Origin: Parafrankia sp. EUN1f
GTDB taxonomy: Bacteria > Actinomycetota > Actinomycetes > Frankiales > Frankiaceae
Direction of reading: 5' to 3'
NCBI RefSeq assembly: GCF_000177675.1
Contig: NZ_ADGX01000079.1
Span: forward strand, 1 to 39,820
Length of the DNA: 39,820 nt
In this document: in pieces, positions 16,966 to 25,030 of the stretch
Layout of the letters: each line of letters opens with the position of its first letter
How positions within the stretch are numbered: the first letter of the stretch is position 1
The notes under the pieces: generated by a model
What the model was told of the DNA's origin: nothing
Seen by the model: the letters and a program-made list of their open reading frames with translations, nothing else
The model's database searches: none
Position numbers and translations under genes: made by a program

Positions 16966-17544
16966 ATCATCGATCTACGTACACCAGGCCCGTTGACACC
17001 ACTGCATATATATATTCGCCGACCAGCCAGCGGTTCTCCGCGATGATGACGATCTGGCGGAGGCTGACCAGCGTGCGCGAGGCGGATCGCCGGGTAGAGG
17101 GGCAGCCTGCACGCCTCACGCCGTGGTCGGTGGCGGGTCCACGCCCAGCTGGTTGCCAGTTCGTCTGCCCGGAGGCTGGCTGGGTGCGCTGGCGGAGATC
17201 GGCGGCGTCGCGCGTGTGGCGTTCGGCGCAGGCGATCTGCCCCGTCGCGATCGCGACCCGGGCGCAGACCCGGGCGCATATCCGCGGAGGGTGCCGGGTC
17301 CTTCCTGCAGACTGTCGAGATCGCGTTCGACGACCGCCTCCCGCGGCGATCCTGAACCTCATGGTCACCGGGAGCGGCGGTCTGATCGCGACGAAACGAA
17401 CGCCTCACGGCCACAGGTAGACGAAACGAACGCCTCACGGCCACAGGTATCAGCCCTACGTCGGCAATGTAGAGCCAGCCCTTGCCGATTGGCCGCGTTG
17501 CGCCCGCCGCGCGAGTAGATCGGGAGTAGTCCGTAAAACTTACC
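16966..17544. other. No supported gene
   Basis: A 580-base stretch with low-quality frames on both strands and none I recognise. It has a TATATATATTC stretch near 17006-17016 and a 30-base tandem duplication at 17390-17449. It separates the integrase relic from the DUF6941-like gene, whose promoter should be near its end. Confidence 0.35.
17390..17449. repeat. 30-bp perfect tandem duplication
   Basis: Two adjacent identical copies of a 30-base unit starting GACGAAACGAACGCCTCACG and ending CCACAGGTA (17390-17419 and 17420-17449). No gene is supported over it, so its role is unknown; replication slippage is enough to explain it. Confidence 0.9.
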
Positions 17545-17993
17545 ATGATCCTCTGCGATGCCGCACAGGTCTCGGAGGGCAAGCTGTACATCCTCGGCGG
17601 CGGCTGGAACCTCGTCGGGCCGTCGCCTGCCCCGTCCGCCCTCGGCCTCCTGATCGAGGTGCCCTGGGACCGAGCAAACTCACCGTTCACGCTGCAACTC
17701 GAGCTACACGACCAGGACGCGCACCAGCCATCCAGCCCGGGCCGGCCGGGCCTCAGCCCGTACGACTCGAAGCAGTCCTGGAGGCGGGCCGCCCCCAGGA
17801 CCTGGCCGAGGGCTCCCCCCTGCAGATCCCTCTCGCGATCACCCTACCGCCGCTGACACTGACCGCGGGCACGCGCTACCGATGGGAGGCCAGCATGGCC
17901 GGCGAACCGGAACACGATGACTGGAATGTCAGCTTTCAGACCAGGCCAGCCACACGCCCGCTCACTCCGGAGACCGTCGGATTCGACGACTGA
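17545..17993 (+). pseudogene. DUF6941-like protein, one-base frameshift
   Basis: The frame starts MILCDAAQVSEGKLYILGGG and continues IEVPWDRANSPFTLQLELHD, the opening of a small actinobacterial family I remember as DUF6941, predicted to be all-beta and of unknown function. After about 17730 the correct continuation is in another frame (PQPVRLEAVLEAGRPQDLAE, ITLPPLTLTAGTRYRWEASM, DDWNVSFQTRP) to a stop at 17991-17993. The span of 449 nt lacks one base of a multiple of three; with it restored the protein would be 149 residues, the usual length. The break lies in a GC-rich run (CCAGCCCGGGCCGGCCGGG), so a sequencing error is possible. Confidence 0.7.
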
Positions 17994-18553
17994 ATCACGA
18001 GCACCTCGCGACGACACGAACCGCCGCTGCGCTCGGCGTGGCCTCCCTGCGACGGTTAGAGGAGCGCGGCCTTGGTTCGGAGCCCATCGGTAGGTACCGA
18101 CGGTCGCGGTCGTAGGGGGTTGGCTGCGGCGGCCCGTGCAGTTCGTCCTGGCCACGGCGATCGTCATGGCGACCGTGGCGTAGTTAGCCATCACCTGGCT
18201 CATCTCATGATGACGGATAGGGCCGGGGATATCCCGATGAGGCGATTCGGCGGCACCATCATCGAGACCGGCGCTCACTCCCAGCGACAAACGGTGCCGA
18301 CTCGCGTCATAGTCACGCTGGGTAGCCGATGAGGTGGCGAGCGTGGTTTTACCGGTCCCCGGCGGACGGCGGCCAACGCCGGTCTCTCCGCGAGCCCGCC
18401 ATGCCGGGCGGGGTGGGGACGCCGCGCCACGGACAGCTCACCGGCCCCTACGTCGACCGGTCGCTGGTGACGCGGGTCGCGCCGGCCCGTGCCCGACCAG
18501 GTCGGCCGCAGCGCGCGGGCGCGAGGACGGCCGATGTCGTCCCCCGCGACAGG
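17994..18553. other. No supported gene; contains second dispersed repeat copy
   Basis: A 560-base stretch between the DUF6941-like gene and an opposite-strand hypothetical. The frames at 18072-18332 and 18329-18613 lack family features. The repeat copy at 18070-18164 lies here. Confidence 0.4.
18070..18164. repeat. Dispersed repeat, copy B (first copy at 16555-16635)
   Basis: Same orientation and the same start (CCTTGGTTCGGAGCCCATCG) as copy A, with an extra TAGGTACCGACGG segment in the middle, then CGTAGGGGGTTGGCTGCGGC and GTGCAGTTCGTCCTGG. Divergence from copy A is low. Confidence 0.75.
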
Positions 18554-19087
18554 TCAGTGGTCGTGCGGGTAGGTGTAGAGAGCGAGGCGAGCGATCAGCT
18601 TCTCGGGGGTTGATCCCAGGGCTTCGGCGAGGGCCATGAGCAACGCGGTGGCGACCATGGTCAAGGTGCGCAGGATGCGCTGGGGGTTGCTCTGCACCGC
18701 GTGGAAGATCAGTTCTTGACGTACCGCGTCCAACGGTGCCGTGGCCGGTGTCGTGTCGGCCATGTCGAGGCGGGCGGTCAGCAAGGCGACGGCCGGGTCG
18801 GCGTCCGTGCTTTGGCGGGCGTGGAGGACGGCGATGTCCTGGAGCGTGGCCTGCGGGGATGTGTGGGTGGTCTTGGCGAGCTGCAGGAGGAGTCCCACGG
18901 CCAGCCGCTCCACGCTGGTGATGGTCTCGATCGGGGCACGGGTAGCGGCGTCGCGGATGATCGCGTCGAGGTGTCGCTGTGCCGCCCGCAGCGCGGTGGT
19001 GTCCGGGCCGCCTTCGTAGTCTGCGACGTGGAGCTGGCCGGTGAGCAGGGCCAACGCGCGCTGGGCGGCGCTCACGGGATCGGTCAC
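18554..19087 (-). CDS. Hypothetical helical protein (177 aa)
   Basis: Begins at a GTG, reading MTDPVSAAQRALALLTGQLH, and is rich in Ala, Leu and Thr. It looks all-helical (AIIRDAATRAPIETITSVER, LAVGLLLQLAKTTHTSPQAT, LDAVRQELIFHAVQSNPQRI, LRTLTMVATALLMALAEALG). No catalytic motif or signal peptide is seen; the hydrophobic stretch TLTMVATALLMALAEAL near the C-terminus is amphipathic more than membrane-like. The frame is open upstream to 19438, but the part before 19087 looks non-coding. Codon use fits a real gene. It lies downstream of the sensor-like gene on the same strand, 370 bases away. Function unknown. Confidence 0.55.
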   Translation of the reverse strand: MTDPVSAAQRALALLTGQLHVADYEGGPDTTALRAAQRHLDAIIRDAATRAPIETITSVERLAVGLLLQLAKTTHTSPQATLQDIAVLHARQSTDADPAVALLTARLDMADTTPATAPLDAVRQELIFHAVQSNPQRILRTLTMVATALLMALAEALGSTPEKLIARLALYTYPHDH

Positions 19088-19459
19088 GGTCGCCCATTGT
19101 GAGCCTCGTGGCGCGACCCGGTCCACTCGCCGCCGCGACCGCGCCTGCCAGCGGTATCCCGGCATGCGGCAGGCCGAGAGGAAACCGCAGGGCTCCTTCG
19201 GGACCGCATCCCGGACCCGGTCCTCCGACAGGAACGTCATTTCCGTGATCCGCGCTGGGGTTATAGCCGGCGCTGAGAACAGGGTCCTCTGCGCTCGGCG
19301 CCGCGTCACCCCGGCCCGAGGATCAGCGCACGATCCTCGTCCGGGTCGATCTCCCGGACCCGCGCCCGTTCCGCCATGCCCCGGATCATCGAACCGGCGG
19401 CCGCGCCGAGCCGACGCGCCGCTCACCACTGCAGGCAAACCATGGCGGTGCTGCCCGGA

Positions 19460-21067
19460 TCATGTGGGTTGCACGTGCAGGATCGTGTGGCGGATCTCCT
19501 CGATGGTCTGGTCGAGGGCGCTGATGGCCGCGGTGAGTCGTGCGTTGATGAGGTCGCCGGCTGCGCGGGTCAGGGACTGCAGGTGCAGGCCGATGGCGAA
19601 CAGGCGTTGGAGGACGAGGTCGCCCAGGTCGCGGGCGATGCGGTCGCGATCCTCGAGGACCGCGAGGCGGGCGCGTTCCTGGTGCGCCTCGGCCAGGTCG
19701 AGGGCGAGCGCGGCCTCGGCGGCGAACGCCTCGACCAGCTCGATGTCGGACGCGGCAAGGTGCGGCGAGCTGGACCGGTACCCGAGGATCATGATCGCCG
19801 ACGTGTTCCGGGCGAGGCGTAGCGGCACGGCCAGCGCGCCCGTGAGGGTCAGTTCCGGGGTGGGAACGGCCCGATTACCTCGCACGTGCAGACCTTTCAG
19901 AACGACGGTTCGGCCCGCGGTGCGCATGGCCGCCCAGGAGTCGGCGTCGCGGGTGACGGTCAGCCCTCGCAGTGCCTCCGCGTCGGCGGGCAGGTCGGGG
20001 GCCACGGCGGCGGCGGTCACGACCAGGGTGTCGTCTTCGTCGGGGACGGCGAGGATGCCCAGGTCCGCGGCGGCTGTGCGGCGGCCGATCCGCGCGACGA
20101 GATCGAGCGCGTCGCGGGGGTCCGGGGCGGCGAGCACGCTGGTCGTGATCTCGGCGCTGGCCGCCAGCCAGGCCCTGCCCCGCTCCGCCCGCTGGCAGAG
20201 CCGGTGTGCCTCCCGCTCGGCCCGACGGAGGTCGGTGATGTCGGTGAGGACGAGCGCGAGCATCTCCTCACCGTCCCGCAACCAAGGGATCACCGTGATT
20301 CGCACCGACCGGGCGGGATCGTGCTCCCTTCTCAGATCGAGATCGCCGACCTGGGCGTGGTGGGTGGCCAGCGCGGTAGCGACCATGCCCCCTTCGCCGC
20401 CCAGGCAGCGCTGGTGCGGGCCGGCCGGCGACAGGCGTTCCGCCAGGTGGGCGAGACGGTCCCCGACACGCTGGGGCACACCGGCGATCTCGTCGATGAC
20501 CGGTGATCCGCGCCACAGCCGCAGGTCGGCGTCATACAGGGCCACCCCTATCGGCAGCTCGCCGGCGGGTACCCCGGCGGACACCAGATCCAGCAGCGCG
20601 GCGTGTTCCCCGATGGTCCGCTCATCCCGGCGGGCGGCGGTGACGTCCAGGATCGTCCCGATTCTGCCGACCACAGCACCCGCCGCGTCCCGCACGACGG
20701 TGGCCCTGATCTGGACCCGGCGGTAGCTTCCGTCCCGGGTCCGATAGCGGGTCTCGTGGTGGCAGTGGTCGGCACCGCCCGCGACCACACTCATGAACAG
20801 CGTGACGGTGTACTCGACCTCGTCAGGGTGGACATAGTCCAGGAACCGGCCCCCCAGACTGGCGTGGACATCGAAACCGGTCAGGATCGTCCAGGCCCGG
20901 TTCAGATAGGTCCAACGGCCCTCAGCGTCGGTCCGGAACACCACCTCACTCAGCGAATCCAGCACATCCTCGGCCTCGCGACCACGGGCCGCCGCGTCCC
21001 CAGCGCGCCCCGACCCGGTCCGCCACGAATCCCCGCGCTGCAGATTCCCTCTCGACACAGACCTCAC
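19460..21067 (-). CDS. PAS-PAS-GAF sensor with degenerate kinase end (no phospho-acceptor His, no ATPase)
   Basis: A protein of about 535 residues. A PAS domain comes first (EDVLDSLSEVVFRTDAEGRW, YVHPDEVEYTVTL, ETRYRTRDGSYRRVQIRATV), then a second PAS-like region (PIGVALYDADLRLWRGSPVI ... EEMLALVLTDITDLRRAERE) and a GAF domain (ALDLVARIGRRTAAADLGIL ... DIELVEAFAAEAALALDLAE). The end is the start of a HisKA_3 dimerisation domain, but the usual RDLHDxVxQRLF is RDLGDLVLQRLF, with Gly for His, and the protein stops at QTIEEIRHTILHVQPT before any HATPase domain. It cannot autophosphorylate in the normal way. It may work as a sensor adaptor, or be a decayed DevS-like kinase. GTG at 21067 has a GGAGG upstream; the start is uncertain. 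Confidence 0.75.
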   Translation of the reverse strand: MRSVSRGNLQRGDSWRTGSGRAGDAAARGREAEDVLDSLSEVVFRTDAEGRWTYLNRAWTILTGFDVHASLGGRFLDYVHPDEVEYTVTLFMSVVAGGADHCHHETRYRTRDGSYRRVQIRATVVRDAAGAVVGRIGTILDVTAARRDERTIGEHAALLDLVSAGVPAGELPIGVALYDADLRLWRGSPVIDEIAGVPQRVGDRLAHLAERLSPAGPHQRCLGGEGGMVATALATHHAQVGDLDLRREHDPARSVRITVIPWLRDGEEMLALVLTDITDLRRAEREAHRLCQRAERGRAWLAASAEITTSVLAAPDPRDALDLVARIGRRTAAADLGILAVPDEDDTLVVTAAAVAPDLPADAEALRGLTVTRDADSWAAMRTAGRTVVLKGLHVRGNRAVPTPELTLTGALAVPLRLARNTSAIMILGYRSSSPHLAASDIELVEAFAAEAALALDLAEAHQERARLAVLEDRDRIARDLGDLVLQRLFAIGLHLQSLTRAAGDLINARLTAAISALDQTIEEIRHTILHVQPT

Positions 21068-21689
21068 CGATGGTCGCCTCCCCCCGCGACAGCGGATCCC
21101 CTCACACAGGCGAGCCCGCGCAGCCCGCCGATCGCCCCCGACCGGCAGCAACGGCCGACGAGCACACCGCGAGACCCTGACGCAGTCCCACGCCCTACGC
21201 TCCACAGCCCCGGTAGCCCTTCTATCTGGCGTTTCTGCCCGTCATCTAGCCAGCTCAGGTGCACAAATCACATCTATGCAGCACCTGCATCAGCCTTCCA
21301 CCGCAACAACGCAGCGGACCACACCTGGCCACGACGCACACCGCGTCTCCACCCGAGGCCTGCGGCTGAGGTGGCCGCACTGGTACGGCGCGATCCAGGG
21401 CCTGTATCTGGATCCGGGATTGTTCGTTGACGCAGAGAACGATCCCCTTCTGGGGCGGGTAGAGGTAGACACCGGCCACGTCAGGACCTTGTCCACGAAC
21501 AGCGGTCCGCCGATAGCTTCCACGTCTCAACCATCTGCGGTTGGAGGCCGAACGCCTGCCACCTGCGCGACACCGTCGACTGTGACAATCCTGACGCCCT
21601 CGCCATCGACCGGTCGACCTGTGGACATCACCGTTCGGCGGGAAGCCCGCGGCGTCATCCGGCAAGACCCGCTGTCACCGCCTCGAGCC
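21068..21689. other. No supported gene
   Basis: About 620 bases. A long plus-strand frame crosses the region but changes character several times and looks like joined debris. The part up to about 21270 should hold the promoter of the sensor gene. Confidence 0.35.
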
Positions 21690-21880
21690 GCGGTAGCGGC
21701 CGCCAGGCCAACGCCGCCCTCCACCCGCCTTGTCATCACCCGTCTGCGCTGCGACCCCCGCACCCGCGCCTACCAGCAACGACGCCTCACCGAAGGCAAA
21801 ACCCCACGCGAGGTCCGTCGGCTGCCTGAAGCGATACGACGCCTGCGAGATCTACAACGCCATCCCACCCGCCACTCAGA
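21690..21880 (+). pseudogene. IS110-family transposase C-terminal relic, multiple frameshifts
   Basis: Three frames together read the end of an IS110/IS116-type transposase: RGSGRQANAALH near 21690, then LVITRLRCDPRTRAYQQRRL and TEGKTPREVRR, then GCLKRYDACEIYNAI. The order matches the family C-terminus (ANAALHRIV..RLR.DPRTRAY..RR..EGK...EI.RCLKRY.AREIY). At least two frameshifts separate them. Only the last 60 or so residues remain. Confidence 0.7.
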
Positions 21881-22180
21881 GCAGCCGGCAGCACAGGAGC
21901 GTCAGCGTCCGCCGTTCTCCTTCAGCAACGCCCGGCCGGTTTTCCTTCGGCATCAACCGCAGGCGGCGTTGTGGATGACAGTCTTCGCACCCTCCACGTC
22001 ACATAGTTCCAGGAGAACGGCATCGGCCTACCCCTTCCCGTTTTCCGGCTTGAGGCAATGGTGCGTTTGGACCGCATCCACGCCGGCTCGATGGCTGGGC
22101 GGCGTTCCGCGACGCGACTGGGTAGCGTCCCCCTCGCGCATCAACGCACCAATAAAAATCATGGCGAAAGGGCTGGTGGA

Positions 22181-22489
22181 ATGACTCAGCAGGAGCAGCA
22201 GCAGCGTCAGCAGGTCGAGCAGGAGCTGCGCCAGAACTGGCGGCAGCTTCGCTACCGCCTGCTCGACCAGTTCGGTCAGGTCGGCGCCTCCGATCTCGAC
22301 GCCGCGACCGGTATCAACGACCTCATCGCCCGGATCGCCGACAAGACCAACCACAGCGAGCGGTACGTCGAGAACCGCCTGCGGGAGCTCGTCGGGGTAG
22401 GCGCAGCTCAGGGCGGACAGTCCGGCGAGCGCTTCGGCGGAGAGCAGGCCGGTCAGGGCCAGCAGGGCCGGCCCTTCGGCGCCCAGTAA
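22181..22489 (+). CDS. CsbD-like small stress protein
   Basis: A 102-residue, Gln-rich protein starting MTQQEQQQRQQVEQELRQNW. Residues about 19-75 read NWRQLRYRLLDQFGQVGASD, LDAATGINDLIARIADKTNH and SERYVENRLRELVG. This follows the CsbD pattern (N-W-x-Q-L...F/WG.L...DLD...G..D.L...I...K...S...VE..L). The Gly/Gln-rich tail (GGQSGERFGGEQAGQGQQGR) looks disordered. CsbD-like proteins are small and helical, and are often induced by general stress; their molecular role is not settled. ATG at 22181 is chosen because GGTGGA precedes it and the frame upstream is not CsbD-like. It stands alone between transposase relics. Confidence 0.65.
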   Translation: MTQQEQQQRQQVEQELRQNWRQLRYRLLDQFGQVGASDLDAATGINDLIARIADKTNHSERYVENRLRELVGVGAAQGGQSGERFGGEQAGQGQQGRPFGAQ

Positions 22490-22534
22490 CCCTGGATGCA
22501 CCGGTGTTTATGGCTGTCTGTTGGGGTCCCTGAA

Positions 22535-22885
22535 CGCGGAAGTGCCCTCTGAGCTGGGAGGATGGGAGTTCTCTAGGCTTCCGTCCGCCAGATCGAGAGG
22601 GCACTTCGCAGGTGCGATTGTTGCATGCGGCGTCGAGGACGCACGCGCGGTTCGACGACCCTGACCTGGTGGGCTGCGCGGGGCTGGTCCCGGTGGTGCG
22701 CCTCGCCGAACAGGCCGGCTTGTCCGAGCTGGTCGAGGAGTATCTGCGACCGGCGGCCCCGACAGGGGCGAACGCACCGGTGAAGGTCGGGTGCCTGGTC
22801 GCGGGCATGGTCGCCGGGGCGGACAGCATCGAGGACATGGAGCTCCTGCGGGACGGGGCGGTAGGTGAGCTGTTCGACACGCCCG
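22535..22885 (+). pseudogene. IS1380-family element, 5' end and transposase N-terminus
   Basis: The frame from 22612 reads RFDDPDLVGCAGLVPVVRLA, EQAGLSELVEEYL, then GANAPVKVGCLVAGMVAGAD and SIEDMELLRDGAVGELF, the conserved opening of IS1380 transposases. Homology stops at about 22885 and the remaining 300 or more residues are missing. Upstream, GGAAGTGCCCTCTGA (22539-22553) and TCGAGAGGGCACTTCGC (22594-22610) form an inverted repeat typical of the left end region of such elements. The frame then runs into unrelated sequence, so this is a truncated copy. Confidence 0.75.
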
Positions 22886-22939
22886 GCTTTTCACCGCCTA
22901 CGGGTATTCCACCCAGGGCTGCCAGGTGTTCGCTGCCGG

Positions 22940-23145
22940 ACCTGACCGTCGGCGCGAGCCAGCCCTCCCTCGAAGAACAGGACCTTGTCGCTCGGCGTTT
23001 CAGCCACGCAGAATGGACCGGCATGCTGACCGGTGGCGTGGTTCAGGACGCGTCCACGCTGGCCGCGTGGGCGCTGCTGTGCGCGAACCCGCCGGACGGC
23101 TTCCGCTTCCTCGACAACTACCGCTTCACCGCCCCCACGATCTGA
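22940..23145 (+). pseudogene. Possible NUDIX hydrolase C-terminal remnant
   Basis: Joined in frame to the truncated IS1380 transposase, the plus strand reads SLEEQDLVARRFSHAEWTGM, LTGGVVQDASTLAAWALL and ends at 23145. The pattern (E.DL..RR.SHAEW..M...G.I.DA.T.AA..LL) resembles the C-terminal helix region of ADP-ribose-pyrophosphatase-like NUDIX proteins. The NUDIX box itself is absent. Assignment is from pattern only. Confidence 0.35.
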
Positions 23146-23244
23146 CCGGGAAAGGTCAGCATGAGGTCAGCGGACATCTCGGGAGAGTAAAGATGACCCC
23201 ATCCCGCCGCCACACCGCCATTGTCCGCGGCACGTGCGGCGAGC

Positions 23245-23332
23245 AGATCGCCCGACGCGCGTGGGGAGGACTACCCGCGGTGTACTCAGCCCCTCCGAAG
23301 CAGCGGATCACCCCCACGGGCGTGGGGAGGAC
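23245..23332 (-). CRISPR. Two-repeat CRISPR outlier of array 2
   Basis: One perfect copy of the array 2/3 repeat core lies at 23305-23332, starting GGATCACCCCCACGG and ending GTGGGGAGGAC. A degenerate copy at 23245-23271 (AGATCGCCCGACGCGCGTGG then GGAGGAC) precedes it. The spacer between them is 33 bases. Repeat type and orientation match array 2, which begins 3.6 kb to the right. The outermost copy is degenerate, as expected for the leader-distal end. The two are most simply explained as the old end of array 2, cut off by an insertion. Confidence 0.88.
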
Positions 23333-23379
23333 GCTGTGTCCGTCCGACGGATGCATAACTCGCTGCAACCGCTGCGGGT

Positions 23380-23392
23380 TTCATTGGATGAA
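23380..23392. promoter_or_regulatory. Palindromic site TTCATTGGATGAA (outlying copy)
   Basis: A 13-base near-palindrome of the form TTCATYNGATGAA, matching the two sites at 23512 and 23532 except for one base. It lies 185 bases before the recombinase start. Confidence 0.55.
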
Positions 23393-23508
23393 GGACTCGA
23401 CACTGTTCGCACTCCCGCTGGAAGCACCTGGGGCTACTGGGTTCCGTGACAGGGGGTGTTACGCGGGACGCCGCCCGACACCGGTACTGACCTGCACGTT
23501 CACCGTCA

Positions 23509-23547
23509 GACTTCATCTGATGAAATATCTCTTCATCGGATGAAGTC
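23509..23547. promoter_or_regulatory. Paired palindromes before the recombinase; candidate recombination core or operator
   Basis: GACTTCATCTGATGAA (23509-23524) and TTCATCGGATGAAGTC (23532-23547) are 16-base arms in inverted orientation with one mismatch, separated by 7 bases (ATATCTC). Each arm itself contains the palindrome TTCATCNGATGAA. Arms of this length around a 6-8 base centre are the usual shape of a tyrosine recombinase core site. The pair ends 17 bases before the recombinase ATG, so it could equally be an operator for the HTH protein of the same operon. Confidence 0.6.
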
Positions 23548-23564
23548 TGGACGGAAGGGCGGGG

Positions 23565-24695
23565 ATGGGGCACGGTTCGGGAGGGTCGCCGTCGGGGGCT
23601 GCGGGGCTGTATCTGGTCGATGGGGTGCCGCTGCTGCGCCCGGACGAACAGGTGTTCGCCGCGATGCTCGATGGCTGGCGGGACCAGCAACTGGCCCGGA
23701 ACCTCTCGGTGAGCACCGTCGATAAACGCCTCGGGGTGGTGCGGATGTTCACCGCGCACGCCGACGCTTTCCCGTGGGTGTGGCGGCCGCAGATGCTCGA
23801 CGAGTGGCTGTCGGACCTGCGGGCCGTACGCGGCCGGAGCCGGTCGACGATCCGCAACTACTCCCTCGCCGTCAGCGCTTTTTGCCGCTATCTGCTCGAT
23901 CCGGCCTACGGCTGGCCGGCTCGCTGCGAGCACCAGTTCGGCTCGCACCCGGTGCAGATCTGCCACGAGTGGAACACCGCGGTGCACGTCCAGGACACCG
24001 AGGCCGACCCGTCGCGGCGGGCGTTCACACTCACCGAGCTGCAGACGCTGTTCGACTACGCCGACGACCAGGTGGCCCACGCACGGGCCGCGGGTCGCAA
24101 GGGATGGCTGTCGCTGTTCCGCGACGCGACGCTGTTCAAGGTCGCCTACAGCTACGGGCTGCGCCGCCGGGAGGTGGTCATGCTCGACCTGACCGACTTC
24201 GCGACCAACCCCCACGCCGCCGAGTTCGGCACGTTCGGGGTGTGCCGGGTCCGGTTCGGCAAAGCGATGAAGGGCTCGGCGCCCAAGCCCCGCAGCGTGC
24301 TCACCGTCTGGCCCTGGACCCCCGACATCCTGACCCAGTGGGTGGACGAGCTGCGCCCGCTGATGCCAACCGCGGCCGACTCGCCGGCGTTGTGGCCCTC
24401 CGAACGCGCCGGCCGGATCACCCTGAGCGCCGTCAACCGGCGCCTCACCGAGTACCGCAACGCGCTCGGGTTGCCGGCCGGACTCGATGTCCACTCGCTG
24501 CGCCGCTCCTACGTGACGCATCTGATCGAGGACGGATGGGACCCGCTGTTCGTCCAGCAACAGGTTGGTCATGAGCACGCCTCCACCACCGCGATCTACA
24601 CCTGCGTGTCCTCGGACTTCCGCACCCGCACGTTGCGCTCCGCGCTGGACGCGACAATGCGGGCCGCGATCGGACCAGGAGGGGCACGCCCATGA
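23565..24695 (+). CDS. Tyrosine recombinase/integrase (XerC/D-like), first gene of a recombinase trio
   Basis: A 376-residue tyrosine site-specific recombinase. The N-terminal SAM-like DNA-binding domain covers about 30-120 (FAAMLDGWRDQQLARNLSVS then RSTIRNYSLAVSAFCRYLLD). The catalytic domain carries Arg I in YSYGLRRREVVMLDL (about 200), HSLRR (His about 310, Arg about 313), GHEHASTT (about 335-342) and the nucleophile Tyr in TAIYTCVSS (about 345). All key residues look present. The ATG at 23565 follows GGAAGGGCGGGG. The last codons overlap the next gene as ATGA, so it is translationally coupled to the HTH gene. Its location inside a CRISPR array suggests that it moved there. Confidence 0.9.
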   Translation: MGHGSGGSPSGAAGLYLVDGVPLLRPDEQVFAAMLDGWRDQQLARNLSVSTVDKRLGVVRMFTAHADAFPWVWRPQMLDEWLSDLRAVRGRSRSTIRNYSLAVSAFCRYLLDPAYGWPARCEHQFGSHPVQICHEWNTAVHVQDTEADPSRRAFTLTELQTLFDYADDQVAHARAAGRKGWLSLFRDATLFKVAYSYGLRRREVVMLDLTDFATNPHAAEFGTFGVCRVRFGKAMKGSAPKPRSVLTVWPWTPDILTQWVDELRPLMPTAADSPALWPSERAGRITLSAVNRRLTEYRNALGLPAGLDVHSLRRSYVTHLIEDGWDPLFVQQQVGHEHASTTAIYTCVSSDFRTRTLRSALDATMRAAIGPGGARP

Positions 24696-25030
24696 CGGCC
24701 AGGCGGACGGTTTCCTACCAGTGGCGGCTGCGCGAGACGATGGCCGCGCACGGCCTGTTCAACGCCTCCGACCTGGCCCCACTGCTTGCCGAACGGGGCA
24801 TCACCCTGTCGGCGGTGCAGGTCTGGCGGCTGGTCACCCAGACCCCGGAGCGGCTGTCCCTGCCGGTACTCGCCGCGCTGTGCGACATCTTCGACGTCAC
24901 GCCCGCGCAGCTGATCGCGACCCGTGCGGACAACGTCGCGGCCCCGGCGAAGACGGCCAACGCCCGCCCCGACGGGACAGCGGACCTGAACGCCTACCGA
25001 CCCAAACGCGCCCAGCTGCGCCCCGAATGA
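24692..25030 (+). CDS. XRE-family (Cro/C1-type) HTH protein, second gene of the trio
   Basis: A 112-residue protein. Residues about 15-80 form an HTH of the Cro/C1 type: LRETMAAHGLFNASDLAPLL, ERGITLSAVQVWRLVTQTPE, LSLPVLAALCDIFDVTPAQL. A short basic tail follows (AYRPKRAQLRPE). The start ATG overlaps the recombinase stop, and its own stop overlaps the next start (ATGA at both ends), so the three genes form a tight operon. It may set the direction or target of recombination, or repress the operon at the TTCATCNGATGAA sites upstream; both are inference. Confidence 0.82.
   Translation: MTARRTVSYQWRLRETMAAHGLFNASDLAPLLAERGITLSAVQVWRLVTQTPERLSLPVLAALCDIFDVTPAQLIATRADNVAAPAKTANARPDGTADLNAYRPKRAQLRPE

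Noticed and set aside
21276-22184. 302-residue plus-strand frame
   Set aside because: Patchwork: only a middle piece is an IS110 C-terminus, and the end overlaps the region upstream of the CsbD-like gene.
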